The notes below the pieces were generated by a model. The model did not search any database. It saw nothing but the letters and a program-made list of their open reading frames with translations, and was not told the origin of the DNA. This document shows, one piece after another, positions 27,639-35,224 of a stretch of DNA of 64,000 bases. The stretch spans positions 1 to 64,000 of the forward strand of contig NZ_JAVKGN010000003.1 of assembly GCF_031432215.1 (NCBI RefSeq), given 5' to 3'. Numbering within the stretch: position 1 is the stretch's first letter; every line of letters starts with the position of its first letter. The stretch is from Halodesulfurarchaeum sp. HSR-GB. Lineage in GTDB: Archaea; Halobacteriota; Halobacteria; Halobacteriales; Halobacteriaceae. The position numbers were made by a program, and so were the translations under genes.

Positions 27639-28568
27639 TCAGTTTTCGACAACTGATCCGATGATTTCCTGAGCCGTCGAACTGATCCGACCGAGACGAT
27701 CTAGAATCGCCTCCGAGTCATCGCCCTGCCACGCGGCCACGTAGAACGCGGACCCGCTCGTATCCAGCTCGAAATATCGCCCGACGATGTACGCGACGGC
27801 TTCCGCTTCGACCTCGCGTTTCGCCCGTTCAGCCTCGTCGGTGACATCTGCGTGAAGGAGCGCGTGGGCGTACTCGTGAATGAGTGTCACGGCGAGATCA
27901 GCCTGATTCGTGCGGGCTTTCGCCTCGACGACTGGGTGGAGATCACGCGTACTCCGGTATTTGCAGACGCCCGTTGCGTCGCCATGCTCCCACTCGTCAG
28001 CAGCGACGATACGAACTGTCACGCCGACATCAGCGGCTGCATCCTCGAGTGCGGGCACGAGGTCATCGGCGTCGCCAGTCGCCTCAGTCTCCAGCTCGGG
28101 GAGCGACTCACCCTCGGTCTGGGACACATCGAAGACAGCCGTTGGCTTGAATCCGACAAGCCCTTTCGACCACTCGTCCGGCGGCGTCTCGTCGTATTCA
28201 CAGTAACTTTGCTCGTGGTAGCTGGGCGAATTCTCGCACTCCGGGCACTGCGTGGTGATAATGGGTGCCCAGATCCAGATGCCCTGTTCGCCTTCCTGGA
28301 CGTGTCGGTCGAACTCGTTCCGCCAGGTGTTGTAGCCGGCGACCTTCGTCGCTTCGGGACACTGGAGGGTGATGAGGAGCGTGTTTCGATGGGAGTAGTC
28401 GTGGAAGCGACTCTGGATGTCGAGCCACTCCTGGAACTCCTCGGTGGCCTGCGCGTCGTCGACGTGGTCGACGAGGTCGTCGATCCATGCTTCGATGGTA
28501 CTGTGCATCTCGTCGTGTCGGGTGTCGGTCTGATTGAAGGAGACCGACGAGTCACTGGTCGTAGCCAT
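27639..28568 (-). CDS. ArdC-like ssDNA-binding protein with IrrE-type metallopeptidase domain
   Basis: This 309-aa protein has an N-terminal ArdC-like domain (about 20-200): SHRNTLLITLQCPEA, VAGYNTWRNEFDRHVQEGEQ, then a CPEC zinc insert and GLVGFKPTAVFDVSQTEGES. A C-terminal zincin (about 225-300) with TLIHEYAHALLHAD (HExxH) and the downstream EAVAYIVG follows. ArdC proteins protect incoming plasmid DNA from host restriction, so this is a marker of a transferable element. The start MATTSDSSVSF is at 28568. Confidence 0.85.
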   Translation of the reverse strand: MATTSDSSVSFNQTDTRHDEMHSTIEAWIDDLVDHVDDAQATEEFQEWLDIQSRFHDYSHRNTLLITLQCPEATKVAGYNTWRNEFDRHVQEGEQGIWIWAPIITTQCPECENSPSYHEQSYCEYDETPPDEWSKGLVGFKPTAVFDVSQTEGESLPELETEATGDADDLVPALEDAAADVGVTVRIVAADEWEHGDATGVCKYRSTRDLHPVVEAKARTNQADLAVTLIHEYAHALLHADVTDEAERAKREVEAEAVAYIVGRYFELDTSGSAFYVAAWQGDDSEAILDRLGRISSTAQEIIGSVVEN

Positions 28569-28613
28569 GGGTTTCAGGAAATCGCGTTCACGGCGACTGC
28601 GTCAGTTCAGATC

Positions 28614-28644
28614 GCGCCGCACCCTTGGGGGCGCACAAAAAACA
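28614..28644 (-). promoter_or_regulatory. Hairpin leader element H2
   Basis: Plus strand GCGCCGCACCC-TT-GGGGGCGC, then ACAAAAAACA. In gene sense: TGTTTTTTGT, hairpin, then 45 bp to the ArdC start. The stem has a 3-nt bulge. Confidence 0.65.
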
Positions 28645-28724
28645 CGGCTCCGCGAACGCGGTTTATATGGGGGCGGCTGTCGGGGACAGGTGTTAACAAC
28701 TGGACGAACCTCAGTCAAGCCAGA

Positions 28725-28871
28725 ATGGGACTCCTCAGTACGCTTCGTAGGGGCGTCGACGGTGAGACTTCGACCCTGTGGGAGTGTAGAAACTGCGGGC
28801 AGACACTCTCCGAGGACGCTGATGAGTGCCCAACCTGCGGTGCTGAGAGTATCGCCAGCTACGAGTTCTGA
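28725..28871 (+). CDS. Zinc-ribbon microprotein (48 aa)
   Basis: MGLLSTLRRGVDGETSTLWE is followed by CRNCGQTLSEDADECPTCG and a short tail. Two CxxC knuckles form a ribbon. It is paralogous to the gene at 5110-5265. A TATA-like GGTTTATATGGG at 28660-28671 is the expected promoter; this is the only plus-strand gene inside the accessory array and it has no hairpin element. Confidence 0.68.
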   Translation: MGLLSTLRRGVDGETSTLWECRNCGQTLSEDADECPTCGAESIASYEF

Positions 28872-29219
28872 TTAGCGAAGCGCTGCGTTCTCGTCAGCGA
28901 AGCCGACCGCAACCAGATACTCGAGGAACTCATCGAACTGATCCACGTCGCTGGGCGTGTCGGTCGCGAGATGACGCGCCCACTCGATAGCCCATCGGAA
29001 CGCAGGGTCGGTCCCACCCTTCCCGTGGATGTACCACCACCGGGCCGCTTTCAACACGACCAGCGGATTCGTTGGTGGCTGGTCGCTCGCGAGCCCACGA
29101 GTGATTGACCGGATCTCCTCGGGCACATCGGCGGGCTTGACCGCACCGGATTGGGTGTTCGCGATATCGACTGGAATCGCATCGATCGAGACGTCGTTCG
29201 GACTCTGTTGTTGACTCAC
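28872..29219 (-). CDS. Unknown accessory protein (115 aa)
   Basis: This soluble 115-aa protein has a conserved-looking core NPLVVLKAARWWYIHGKGGT followed by DPAFRWAIEWARHLATDTPS. Family not recognised. Its stop abuts the stop of the convergent zinc-ribbon gene. A hairpin element lies 32 bp upstream. Confidence 0.6.
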   Translation of the reverse strand: MSQQQSPNDVSIDAIPVDIANTQSGAVKPADVPEEIRSITRGLASDQPPTNPLVVLKAARWWYIHGKGGTDPAFRWAIEWARHLATDTPSDVDQFDEFLEYLVAVGFADENAALR

Positions 29220-29250
29220 AGGAGTTCACCTCTGTGTGAAGGCCCTCTTT

Positions 29251-29283
29251 CGAGCCCTCGCCCTCTCTGGGCGCGAAAAAACA
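29251..29283 (-). promoter_or_regulatory. Hairpin leader element H3
   Basis: Plus strand GCCCTCTCTGGGCGCGAAAAAAC. In gene sense GTTTTTTCGC then a GCCC/GGGC stem, between the stop of the gene ending at 29293 and the start at 29219. Confidence 0.65.
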
Positions 29284-29292
29284 CTCGTGGCG

Positions 29293-30294
29293 TCACGCTG
29301 GCGGGAAGGAGACGCTCTGCTCACCGGCGAGCTCCTCGAGATCGTTCCGGTGCCGGTGCGAGAAGTAGCAGTCGTAGCTACAGTATCCACAGATCTCGCC
29401 CGTGCCGTACTCGGCGACGTAGGGACTGCGCTCGGTTGTCCAGACATTCGATCCACACTCGACACAGGCGGCGCTGTCGAGATCGCTCGGTGACGGGCCT
29501 TCGTAGGCGACGGCGATATCGTCCTCTTGTGGTGTCGTTTCAGGCCAGATCCCGTGATCCTGCCAGAACTCCTGAATACGACTGAGGCTGTGCCGGACAG
29601 TCTTGCGAACTGTAACATGGTCAGCGTCGCGACCGCTGTCGTCCCACCCATCAGCTGACCAGAACTCCCCGAACTGCGCCCCGCGATGCAGGCCGTTCCA
29701 GTCGAGGCCGACGATGTCGGCCGGTGGGTCGTCCGTGAGGGTCGGTCGAGTCAGCTGCTGGATGACGTCGAGCTGTTTGGGTGGACTCCCACCGAGGATA
29801 TGAACGCGCTGGCCACGCCAGTCAGTTGGCGCGGAGAAGTCGTGGGCCAACCGGTCGGCGTACCCGCGCGAATACCCGAGAACGATGTCCTCGGGAATCG
29901 CGTCGATTACCGCTTGGCACTTTGGGACGATGATGAGTTCAGCCTCGGGGTAGCTGCCATAGATCTTGCGAGCGGCAGCGACGTGGTCGTCGACGTCAGC
30001 AGGTTCGTAGACGTCGCCGATGACACCGACCTGTGGCTCGTGCTCGAAGAAGCGATCGACGAACCGCTCCAGATCGGGATTCCGGAAGTCGTTGTCGAGC
30101 ATTCCGACGGGGAGGGTGAGGTTCTGATGTTGGGTCTCCTGATACCCACAGTCCTCCCGAAAGCCGGGAAGGAAGCCGAGGGCCAACGCGTCGGCGACGA
30201 ACGGCGCTCGATGAAGGAACGCTACATGGTCTGCTTGTCTGGCTTCGGCAATCTTGCGAGCAGTACTGGCGTTAGCACTCAGATCGAGAGACAT
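29293..30294 (-). CDS. TGT/DpdA-like accessory protein (DUF6610-like)
   Basis: This 333-aa protein begins at ATG 30294. Its central part reads like a TIM-barrel tRNA-guanine-transglycosylase relative: VGMLDNDFRNPDLERF, LIIVPKCQAVIDAIPED, VHILGGSPPKQLDVIQQL and DIVGLDWNGLHRGAQFGEF. The C-terminus carries a Cys cluster (CVECGS..CGYCSYDCYFSH) suited to zinc. Viral relatives (DpdA) insert 7-deazaguanine in DNA against restriction. I recall similar proteins as DUF6610; catalytic residues are not proven. Confidence 0.58.
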   Translation of the reverse strand: MSLDLSANASTARKIAEARQADHVAFLHRAPFVADALALGFLPGFREDCGYQETQHQNLTLPVGMLDNDFRNPDLERFVDRFFEHEPQVGVIGDVYEPADVDDHVAAARKIYGSYPEAELIIVPKCQAVIDAIPEDIVLGYSRGYADRLAHDFSAPTDWRGQRVHILGGSPPKQLDVIQQLTRPTLTDDPPADIVGLDWNGLHRGAQFGEFWSADGWDDSGRDADHVTVRKTVRHSLSRIQEFWQDHGIWPETTPQEDDIAVAYEGPSPSDLDSAACVECGSNVWTTERSPYVAEYGTGEICGYCSYDCYFSHRHRNDLEELAGEQSVSFPPA

Positions 30295-30327
30295 GACTGA
30301 ACTTGCGAGGCCGCTGCTGGCCGCCCC

Positions 30328-30352
30328 GCACCCTTTCAAGGGTACGAAAAAC
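30328..30352 (-). promoter_or_regulatory. Hairpin leader element H4
   Basis: Plus strand GCACCCTTTCAAGGGTACGAAAAAC: an ACCC/GGGT stem then an A-tract. It lies 34 bp before the start at 30294. Confidence 0.6.
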
Positions 30353-30366
30353 GGGAACTACACTCT

Positions 30367-30409
30367 ATTAACCTACAACCGGTGAATCTACTCGCAGGTG
30401 TTGGTTAAG
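30367..30409. repeat. Inverted-repeat element E3
   Basis: ATTAACCTAC (30367-30376) and GTTGGTTAAG (30400-30409) with a 23-nt spacer; this copy has one arm change. It lies 9 bp past the stop at 30418 and upstream of the gene starting at 30294. Confidence 0.7.
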
Positions 30410-30417
30410 AGCGGAGC

Positions 30418-30639
30418 TTACTCCTCGTCTTCACGCAGCTCTTCAACTTTCCACTTGAGCCGTCGCAGAATCTGCGTCCGGTTCTGGTGGGCGTTTTCGT
30501 AGGCAACACACTCCTGAAGGGTCTCCATATCGGGGATCGTCGCGATACCGGCCTCGACCAATCGGTAATTCGGTGCTTCGAGACGCTTCTCAGGTGGTTA
30601 TTCGTCGTCATTCCCGTCGCTGATCGTGGTCTGCTCCAT
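30418..30639 (-). pseudogene. Small accessory gene with an internal stop codon
   Basis: From ATG 30639 the frame reads MEQTTISDGNDDE, then TAA (30598-30600). It continues in the same frame as PPEKRLEAPNYRLVEAGIAT, then IPDMETLQECVAYENAHQNR, to a stop at 30418. It is a clear paralogue of the intact 73-aa gene at 34181-34402, so the TAA is a nonsense mutation. No good start codon follows it until a late ATG. Confidence 0.75.
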
Positions 30640-30646
30640 CTCTGTA

Positions 30647-30675
30647 GCCCTCCACCCCTCGAGGGCGAGAAAGAC
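30647..30675 (-). promoter_or_regulatory. Hairpin leader element H5
   Basis: Plus strand GCCCTCCACCCCTCGAGGGC followed by GAGAAAGAC; the stem is GCCCT/AGGGC. It lies 8 bp upstream of the pseudogene start at 30639. Confidence 0.55.
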
Positions 30676-30705
30676 AGAACAGACGACTACATCACCGTCG
30701 CGGCG

Positions 30706-31261
30706 TCACGCCATCGTGTCCTGGAATCGCTCGCGAAGTGCATCCTCGCGCTCCTCGAATTGGTCCACCTTCTCTTGCAGGTCGTCGCTGACGCGCTCGA
30801 TGCTCGCCAGCGCTCGTTCGCCGGCCAGCGACGCCTGCGAACCGTCGTCGCCGTCCCCCTCCAGTTGCTGCTCGTACGCCTGCTCGACGCGTTCGATGGT
30901 GCCCTCCGGGTTGAACAGAATGTCGTTGGCGATGCGAACGTACTGATCGAGGGATGCCCCCCTCTTTCCCCTGGAAGAAATGCGTTAGTGCGTACGTCGC
31001 ACCGGAATGGAGCGTCCACATATCGATCTCTCCGGCGTGGACGAGACTCGTCTGTGAATCTGCCTCTTCGTGAAGCAGATCGACGAGTGCGAACTGCGCG
31101 CAGGCAGTGAACGAACAGGCCTCGTTGCGACACCATACATCGGCGTAGACGATATCGGTCTGCTCACCAGCGTAAACGGGGTTCCCGATCCCAAGGTGAG
31201 AGTCGCAGTCGTCACGGGGGCAGATCGGCTCGATACGCGTGAACGTGGGCGAGTCCTCCAT
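30706..31261 (-). pseudogene. Cysteine-rich accessory protein gene, frameshifted
   Basis: The first frame (start 31261) gives MEDSPTFTRIEPICPRDDCD, a zinc-type Cys set (ICPRDDC..WCRNEAC), and runs to YALTHFFQGK. A run of A/G residues near 30956-30968 then breaks the frame. The neighbouring frame continues RGASLDQYVRIANDILFNPE and a coiled coil ERVSDDLQEKVDQFEEREDA to TGA 30706-30708. One inserted or lost base in the purine run would restore a protein of about 185 aa. Real mutation or sequencing error cannot be separated here. Confidence 0.72.
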
Positions 31262-31271
31262 AGAGTTCATC

Positions 31272-31691
31272 TCAGTAGGGAGAATGATTCGGCGTGATAT
31301 CGCCGGTTAGAACGCTGCTCTCGACGGCGTCAGTCTCGCTGCCCTCGAGATCGATGATTCGATAGACTGCGTCGCCGCTCCACTCACAGTGGTCGTTGGA
31401 ACACATCGCGCTTGCGTACGCGCCATTCTCAGTGTTCAGATGGACGCTCAGGAGGTCGAGTTTCTCGCTACAGAGTGGACACTCTGCTGGGACCTGCACG
31501 TAGCGATAGCCCGTCGCGACGGTGATGTGGTCTTGGTCCACTTCGACGTCGTGGCGCTCTCCGAGTCGGTCACGGACCACTGTGCGAAGATCGTCGAGGA
31601 GTGCATGGCGCACCTCCTCGTCGACGGGGAGATCGGCATCGTCGACGGTGATCGTTAGCCGGTACGCTGTCGTCTGGTCTGTATCTTTCAT
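31272..31691 (-). CDS. Small zinc-binding accessory protein (139 aa)
   Basis: The start is ATG 31691 (MKDTDQTTAYRLTITVDDAD). A CPLCSEKLDLLSVH and CSNDHCEW pair forms a probable zinc site in the second half, with an N-terminal ferredoxin-like strand-helix segment before it. Family not recognised. It is followed almost directly by the frameshifted gene ending at 30706, so the two are likely cotranscribed. Confidence 0.62.
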   Translation of the reverse strand: MKDTDQTTAYRLTITVDDADLPVDEEVRHALLDDLRTVVRDRLGERHDVEVDQDHITVATGYRYVQVPAECPLCSEKLDLLSVHLNTENGAYASAMCSNDHCEWSGDAVYRIIDLEGSETDAVESSVLTGDITPNHSPY

Positions 31692-31720
31692 TCTGGTCAC
31701 CTCTTGGGGCACGTTCGGTC

Positions 31721-31753
31721 GCGCCCGCGCCCCTCTCGGGCGCTCAAAAAACA
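31721..31753 (-). promoter_or_regulatory. Hairpin leader element H6
   Basis: Plus strand GCGCCCGCGCCCCTCTCGGG CGCTCAAAAAAC: a GCGCCC/GGGCGC stem then six A residues. It lies 30 bp upstream of the start at 31691. Confidence 0.65.
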
Positions 31754-31975
31754 GCCTCGTTCAGTGTCAGTGTCCTTGTCTCGCCTCATCTCGCGGTTCA
31801 GCCGCCGTCTATCAGTAATTCTGGATTTAAGTGATGTATAAGACTAGCTGAGGTGCACGCTACAACAGAGAGTCAAAACTCTGGTCTACTGATGCATAAT
31901 TCTACACTCTCGGTGACTGATCGTCCCATAGAGACGGTACCATCTGGTGTAGAGCGAATGTGTTGGGAGAGACCG

Positions 31976-33157
31976 TTACGATTCTGAGAGTGGTTTGTCG
32001 AGACGTTTGTAAATGTCGGTAGCTTGGTATAGCTGACTACGCCCGTCGCTTTCAACCGCGGTGAGGACACCGTCTTCTTCGAGTGTTTCGATGAGCGAGT
32101 ATGCGGTCGTGTGGGAGAACCCGAACTGCTGTTCGGCTTGCTTGGCCGTGATGTAGGGGTTCTTGAAGAGTTGTTGGGTGAGTGGGAGAATGTACTCTGA
32201 GCGATGGGTTTGATACTCGGTGACGTATGTTCGCCGGAGTTCTAGCAGTTGTTCACCCCGCTCGACGGCTTCCTTCGCTTGCTGCCAGACACCCCGAAGG
32301 AAGAAATGGAGCCAATCGTCCCACGCACCGTGAGTACGAACGTGCGTGAGGAGGTTCGTGTAGTCATCGCGGTATTCGTTGAAGTATGCACTGAGGTATA
32401 GATACGGTTCTGTGAGGAGTTCTTCGCGCTGGAGCCCAAGACTGACTAAGAGACGGCCAAGGCGGCCGTTCCCGTCGCGGAAGGGGTGGATGGTTTCGAA
32501 CTGGTAGTGGACGAGACCGAGCTTGATGAGCGAGTGAATTGGTTGCGGGACGTTCGTGTACTCGAGGAGCTCGTCGAGTTTTTCACGGGCTTGCTTGGGT
32601 GGCGCCGGGACAAATGTTGCCTGTGAGATATCTGCGGCCTCGAAGGAAGCGAGGTAGTTTTGGATGTCCCGGATTTCGCCGGGTGATGGATCTTCGCTTC
32701 GGACGCCGTCGAGGAGAATCGAGTGCATCTCACAGAGGGTGTCTGTGGTGATCTGTTCGTCTTGGTCGATGGCGTTGAGTCCGGTTTGGAGGGCCGTGAG
32801 ATAGTTTTTTGCCTGTCGTGCCCCTTCGGTATCGGAGGAGGCTTCACCGACAGCTTGCTGCGCCTCATATCGATACACATCTGAGAGTGTGACCTGGGTC
32901 CCTTCGATACGAGAGGATTGGACTGCCTCTTTCCGGGCGAACGCTTCGATGAGCATCGTACTGGAGCCTGCTTTTGGACCGAGGTATTCGAGTGCGCCGA
33001 GCATCCGCATTGCCTGCCCGATTTCCTTCGTGAAGTCACCCTGGTCCAGGTCGATTGCATGGAGATCGTCGGGGATGAATGAGGATGACTCGTATCCGTC
33101 GACGGTGGTGGTGACAAGCTCCCCAGGGGCGTTTTCTGTGAACTGGTCCTGATCCAT
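31976..33157 (-). CDS. Fic-domain protein (AMPylase type) with C-terminal winged helix
   Basis: This 393-aa protein has an N-terminal Fic_N region (about 30-110, SSRIEGTQVTLSDVYRYEAQ, whose S-x-x-x-E-G matches the inhibitory SxxxE(G/N) helix), a Fic core with HPFRDGNGRLGRLL (about residue 225), and a C-terminal winged helix (ITAKQAEQQFGFSHTTAYSL). Fic enzymes transfer AMP to Tyr/Ser/Thr of target proteins; the intact inhibitory helix predicts self-inhibition. The fused winged helix suggests autoregulation at the repeated TTCAAC sites upstream. Confidence 0.9.
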   Translation of the reverse strand: MDQDQFTENAPGELVTTTVDGYESSSFIPDDLHAIDLDQGDFTKEIGQAMRMLGALEYLGPKAGSSTMLIEAFARKEAVQSSRIEGTQVTLSDVYRYEAQQAVGEASSDTEGARQAKNYLTALQTGLNAIDQDEQITTDTLCEMHSILLDGVRSEDPSPGEIRDIQNYLASFEAADISQATFVPAPPKQAREKLDELLEYTNVPQPIHSLIKLGLVHYQFETIHPFRDGNGRLGRLLVSLGLQREELLTEPYLYLSAYFNEYRDDYTNLLTHVRTHGAWDDWLHFFLRGVWQQAKEAVERGEQLLELRRTYVTEYQTHRSEYILPLTQQLFKNPYITAKQAEQQFGFSHTTAYSLIETLEEDGVLTAVESDGRSQLYQATDIYKRLDKPLSES

Positions 33158-33200
33158 GTCGTATAATCTCTTCGGGGCGACTAAAGGTTTAGTAGTTATG

Positions 33201-33404
33201 GTTGAATGAAGATGGGGTCAGTTCAACCTAGCCCGAATCGACACACAGGCCATTCAACGTTTTCGGGTTGAGAGTTGAATATTGAGTGGCGGGAGTCAGT
33301 ACAGAATTGAATCAGAACGAGTCCCATTCCAGCTTCCGACTCTACACTTGAACGGTTGAGGGGACGAGTCGACCCACGCTGAATTAGCCACTCGCCGGTT
33401 CAAC
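33201..33404. repeat. Cluster of GTTGAA/TTCAAC half-sites upstream of the Fic gene
   Basis: Copies occur at 33201 (GTTGAAT), 33221 (GTTCAAC), 33253 (TTCAAC), 33274 (GTTGAAT), 33306 (ATTGAAT), 33348 (TTGAAC) and 33398 (GTTCAAC), with further GGTTGAG variants. Seven good matches in about 200 bp of otherwise empty DNA suggest a multi-site operator, probably for the winged helix of the Fic protein. Confidence 0.5.
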
Positions 33405-33433
33405 TTTTAGCTAATTACAGGCGCTAAGCCCCC

Positions 33434-33793
33434 GTCCTCAAGAAGCAACGCAGGGAGCGGAGCGACCGAGTAGCGCAGTGGGGCGAAGGCACGCACTTCG
33501 TGGAAGTTGACCCCGAAGGCACGACAAAAGAGTGTGCCAACTGCGGCGTCGAAACCGAAAAGCCACTCTGAGTGCGTGAACACTCTTGTCCAGCCTGTGG
33601 CTTCGAAGCGGACAGGGACGCGAACACGGCGTGGAATTTTCTTTCTCGCGGTCTTTCGAAACTAGGAGTGGGACACTCCGAAGGCACGCCTGTGGAGACT
33701 GCGCTCCCTACGGGAACCACGGTGGTTCCTGTAAAGTGCGTCGTGGAAACAGGAAGCCCCTGCCTCAAGGAGCGAGCGCAAGCGAGCGAGTAG
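33434..33793 (+). pseudogene. tnpB: TnpB (IS200/IS605) C-terminal remnant
   Basis: One frame reads VLKKQRRERSDRVAQWGEGT, FVEVDPEGTTKECANCGVET, a TGA at 33569-33571 where TnpB normally has Trp, then VREHSCPACGFEADRDANTA and WNFLSRGL. This is the zinc ribbon and final RuvC segment (D-R-D-A-N-A) of an IS1341-type TnpB. The N-terminal two thirds are absent. Dead element. Confidence 0.85.
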
Positions 33794-33804
33794 ACAGGGG
33801 TAGT

Positions 33805-34125
33805 TCACCAGGTGTCGTCAGCTCCGGCGTCTTCGAAGAGACATTGCCCAGCAGCCTGCTCACCGGCGAGCGTCTGCTGATCTTCGTCCGCATCGGTGAA
33901 GAGGGTCGACTGGTCACCCTCGGAAGATTGTTCTACCTCCGGACGGTCGTCGACGCCGAACTCACTTGCCTCCGGCCGGTCAAGCCGTGAATCACGGTCG
34001 CGGTGATCCACGTCCGCACCGAAGTCCTCGAGCGAGGTTTCGACGCTCGTTTCGGTCACTTCGAGCTGGCCATCCTCGCCGAACGCCGTTTGTTGCTGAA
34101 TCTCGATCTCTGGTCGATTGCTCAT
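33805..34125 (-). CDS. Acidic unknown accessory protein (106 aa)
   Basis: MSNRPEIEIQQQTAFGEDGQ starts a very acidic, apparently disordered chain ending in DADEDQQTLAGEQAAGQCLF EDAGADDTW. No domain is recognised; similar short acidic proteins are common in haloarchaeal plasmid arrays. A hairpin element lies 8 bp upstream. Confidence 0.55.
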   Translation of the reverse strand: MSNRPEIEIQQQTAFGEDGQLEVTETSVETSLEDFGADVDHRDRDSRLDRPEASEFGVDDRPEVEQSSEGDQSTLFTDADEDQQTLAGEQAAGQCLFEDAGADDTW

Positions 34126-34132
34126 GTGTATC

Positions 34133-34162
34133 GAGCCTCCACCTAATGGAGGCTCCGAAAAA
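34133..34162 (-). promoter_or_regulatory. Hairpin leader element H7
   Basis: Plus strand GAGCCTCC-ACCTAAT-GGAGGCTC then CGAAAAAC: an uninterrupted 8-bp stem. It lies 8 bp upstream of the start at 34125. Confidence 0.68.
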
Positions 34163-34180
34163 CTCCCCGTGAGCGCCGTC

Positions 34181-34402
34181 TCAGTCCTCTTGAGAGCAGA
34201 GTTCGTTGGCTCGGTGTTCGAGACGTCGAAGGATCTGGACGCGGTTCTGGTGGGCGTTTTCGTAGGCGACGCAGGCTCGCAGCGTCTCCATGTCGTTGAT
34301 CGTCACGATGCCGGCGTTGAGAAGTCCCGTATTTGGTGGTTCGAGACGCTGCTCCGGTGATAGACCATCCGAGTCTATAGATTGCTCTGGCGAGTTACTC
34401 AC
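34181..34402 (-). CDS. Small accessory protein (73 aa)
   Basis: MSNSPEQSIDSDGLSPEQRL is followed by a helical hairpin LNAGIVTINDMETLRACVAY and ENAHQNRVQILRRLEHRANE. It is paralogous to the nonsense-interrupted gene at 30418-30639. Likely an all-helical protein, function unknown. Confidence 0.62.
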   Translation of the reverse strand: MSNSPEQSIDSDGLSPEQRLEPPNTGLLNAGIVTINDMETLRACVAYENAHQNRVQILRRLEHRANELCSQED

Positions 34403-34409
34403 TTGTGTT

Positions 34410-34439
34410 CGCCTCCGCCCTCTCGAGGCGATGACAAAC
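34410..34439 (-). promoter_or_regulatory. Hairpin leader element H8
   Basis: Plus strand CGCCTC-CGCCCTCTC-GAGGCG then ATGACAAAC. It lies 8 bp upstream of the start at 34402. The A-tract is short in this copy. Confidence 0.55.
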
Positions 34440-34526
34440 AGCCCAGTTCACTCCCTGTCTTGCTTACCCTCTCAGCGACACCCAGTCACAGATACCGTCG
34501 ATGCTGGAGTCACGATGGGCGGCGTC

Positions 34527-35222
34527 TCACCGCTGTTGTCGCTTGAGGAATTCGAGGAGTGTCTCGATGTCTTCGGCCGAGGCCGACGATTGGCCGAACA
34601 TACTCTTGAACCGGTGATCGAGCCCGCCGTCTTCGATGAACGCGTGTGCCTCACTGAGCTGTTCCCGGAGGGCATCAGCATCGCCGCGATGCAGATGCGT
34701 CTCGACCATGTCTAAGTCGATTGACGGGATTGCAGCGAGGACATCAGCGAGATCCGTTTTCCGGCCACTATGGAGCTTGGCCGCGACGAGTACTTCCCCG
34801 TCAGCTGCTCGTGCGGTCGTCGACCGGGTTCCTCCCGAAATCATCGTTAGGGTACTATACTCACGCAGATAGTCGAACGACCACTCGGCTTTGGTCTGTC
34901 GGCAGCCCAGACCGTTCACGAGAATGTCCACGCCGACCGGGTGAGGCAGTCCTTCGGTTCGCTCGAACAGTTCGATTTCTCGGTTGTAGATTGTCTCTTC
35001 CGGTGGGACTTCGAGATCGGCTGTTCGTTCGAAGTCGCGTGCTTCGAGGAATGCAATGACTTCGTCGTAGTCGTCTGGTGCGATGACGAGATCGAGATCG
35101 GTCGAGAATCGTGGTTCGAACTGACTGATCGCATATCCGCCAACGAGGACGAACCCGATATCTGACTGCTCCAGTTCTTCGAGCACGTCGATGAGTGCCT
35201 CGCTTCGGTCTTCTTGACTCAT
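34527..35222 (-). CDS. Nucleotidyltransferase (AbiEii/MNT-like) of a toxin-antitoxin-type pair
   Basis: This 231-aa protein carries the nucleotidyltransferase loop FVLVGGYAISQFEPRFSTDL and DLDLVIAPDDYDEVIAF (catalytic Asp pair), then GVDILVNGLG with a third acidic residue, and VLVAAKLHSGRKTDLADVLA, which is typical of AbiEii/DUF1814-like proteins. It begins 2 bp after the HTH gene at 35225-35890 ends. Such enzymes can inactivate tRNA or proteins by nucleotide transfer. Full length. Confidence 0.8.
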   Translation of the reverse strand: MSQEDRSEALIDVLEELEQSDIGFVLVGGYAISQFEPRFSTDLDLVIAPDDYDEVIAFLEARDFERTADLEVPPEETIYNREIELFERTEGLPHPVGVDILVNGLGCRQTKAEWSFDYLREYSTLTMISGGTRSTTARAADGEVLVAAKLHSGRKTDLADVLAAIPSIDLDMVETHLHRGDADALREQLSEAHAFIEDGGLDHRFKSMFGQSSASAEDIETLLEFLKRQQR

Positions 35223-35224
35223 GT

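Noticed and set aside
27852-28871. Long plus-strand open frame (339 codons) over the ArdC gene
   Set aside because: It is the antisense shadow of the ArdC-IrrE gene; only its last 48 codons (28725-28871) have their own start, promoter and zinc-ribbon motif.
33424-33768. Minus-strand frame opposite the TnpB remnant
   Set aside because: The plus strand has the conserved zinc ribbon and RuvC end of TnpB; the minus frame is a shadow.
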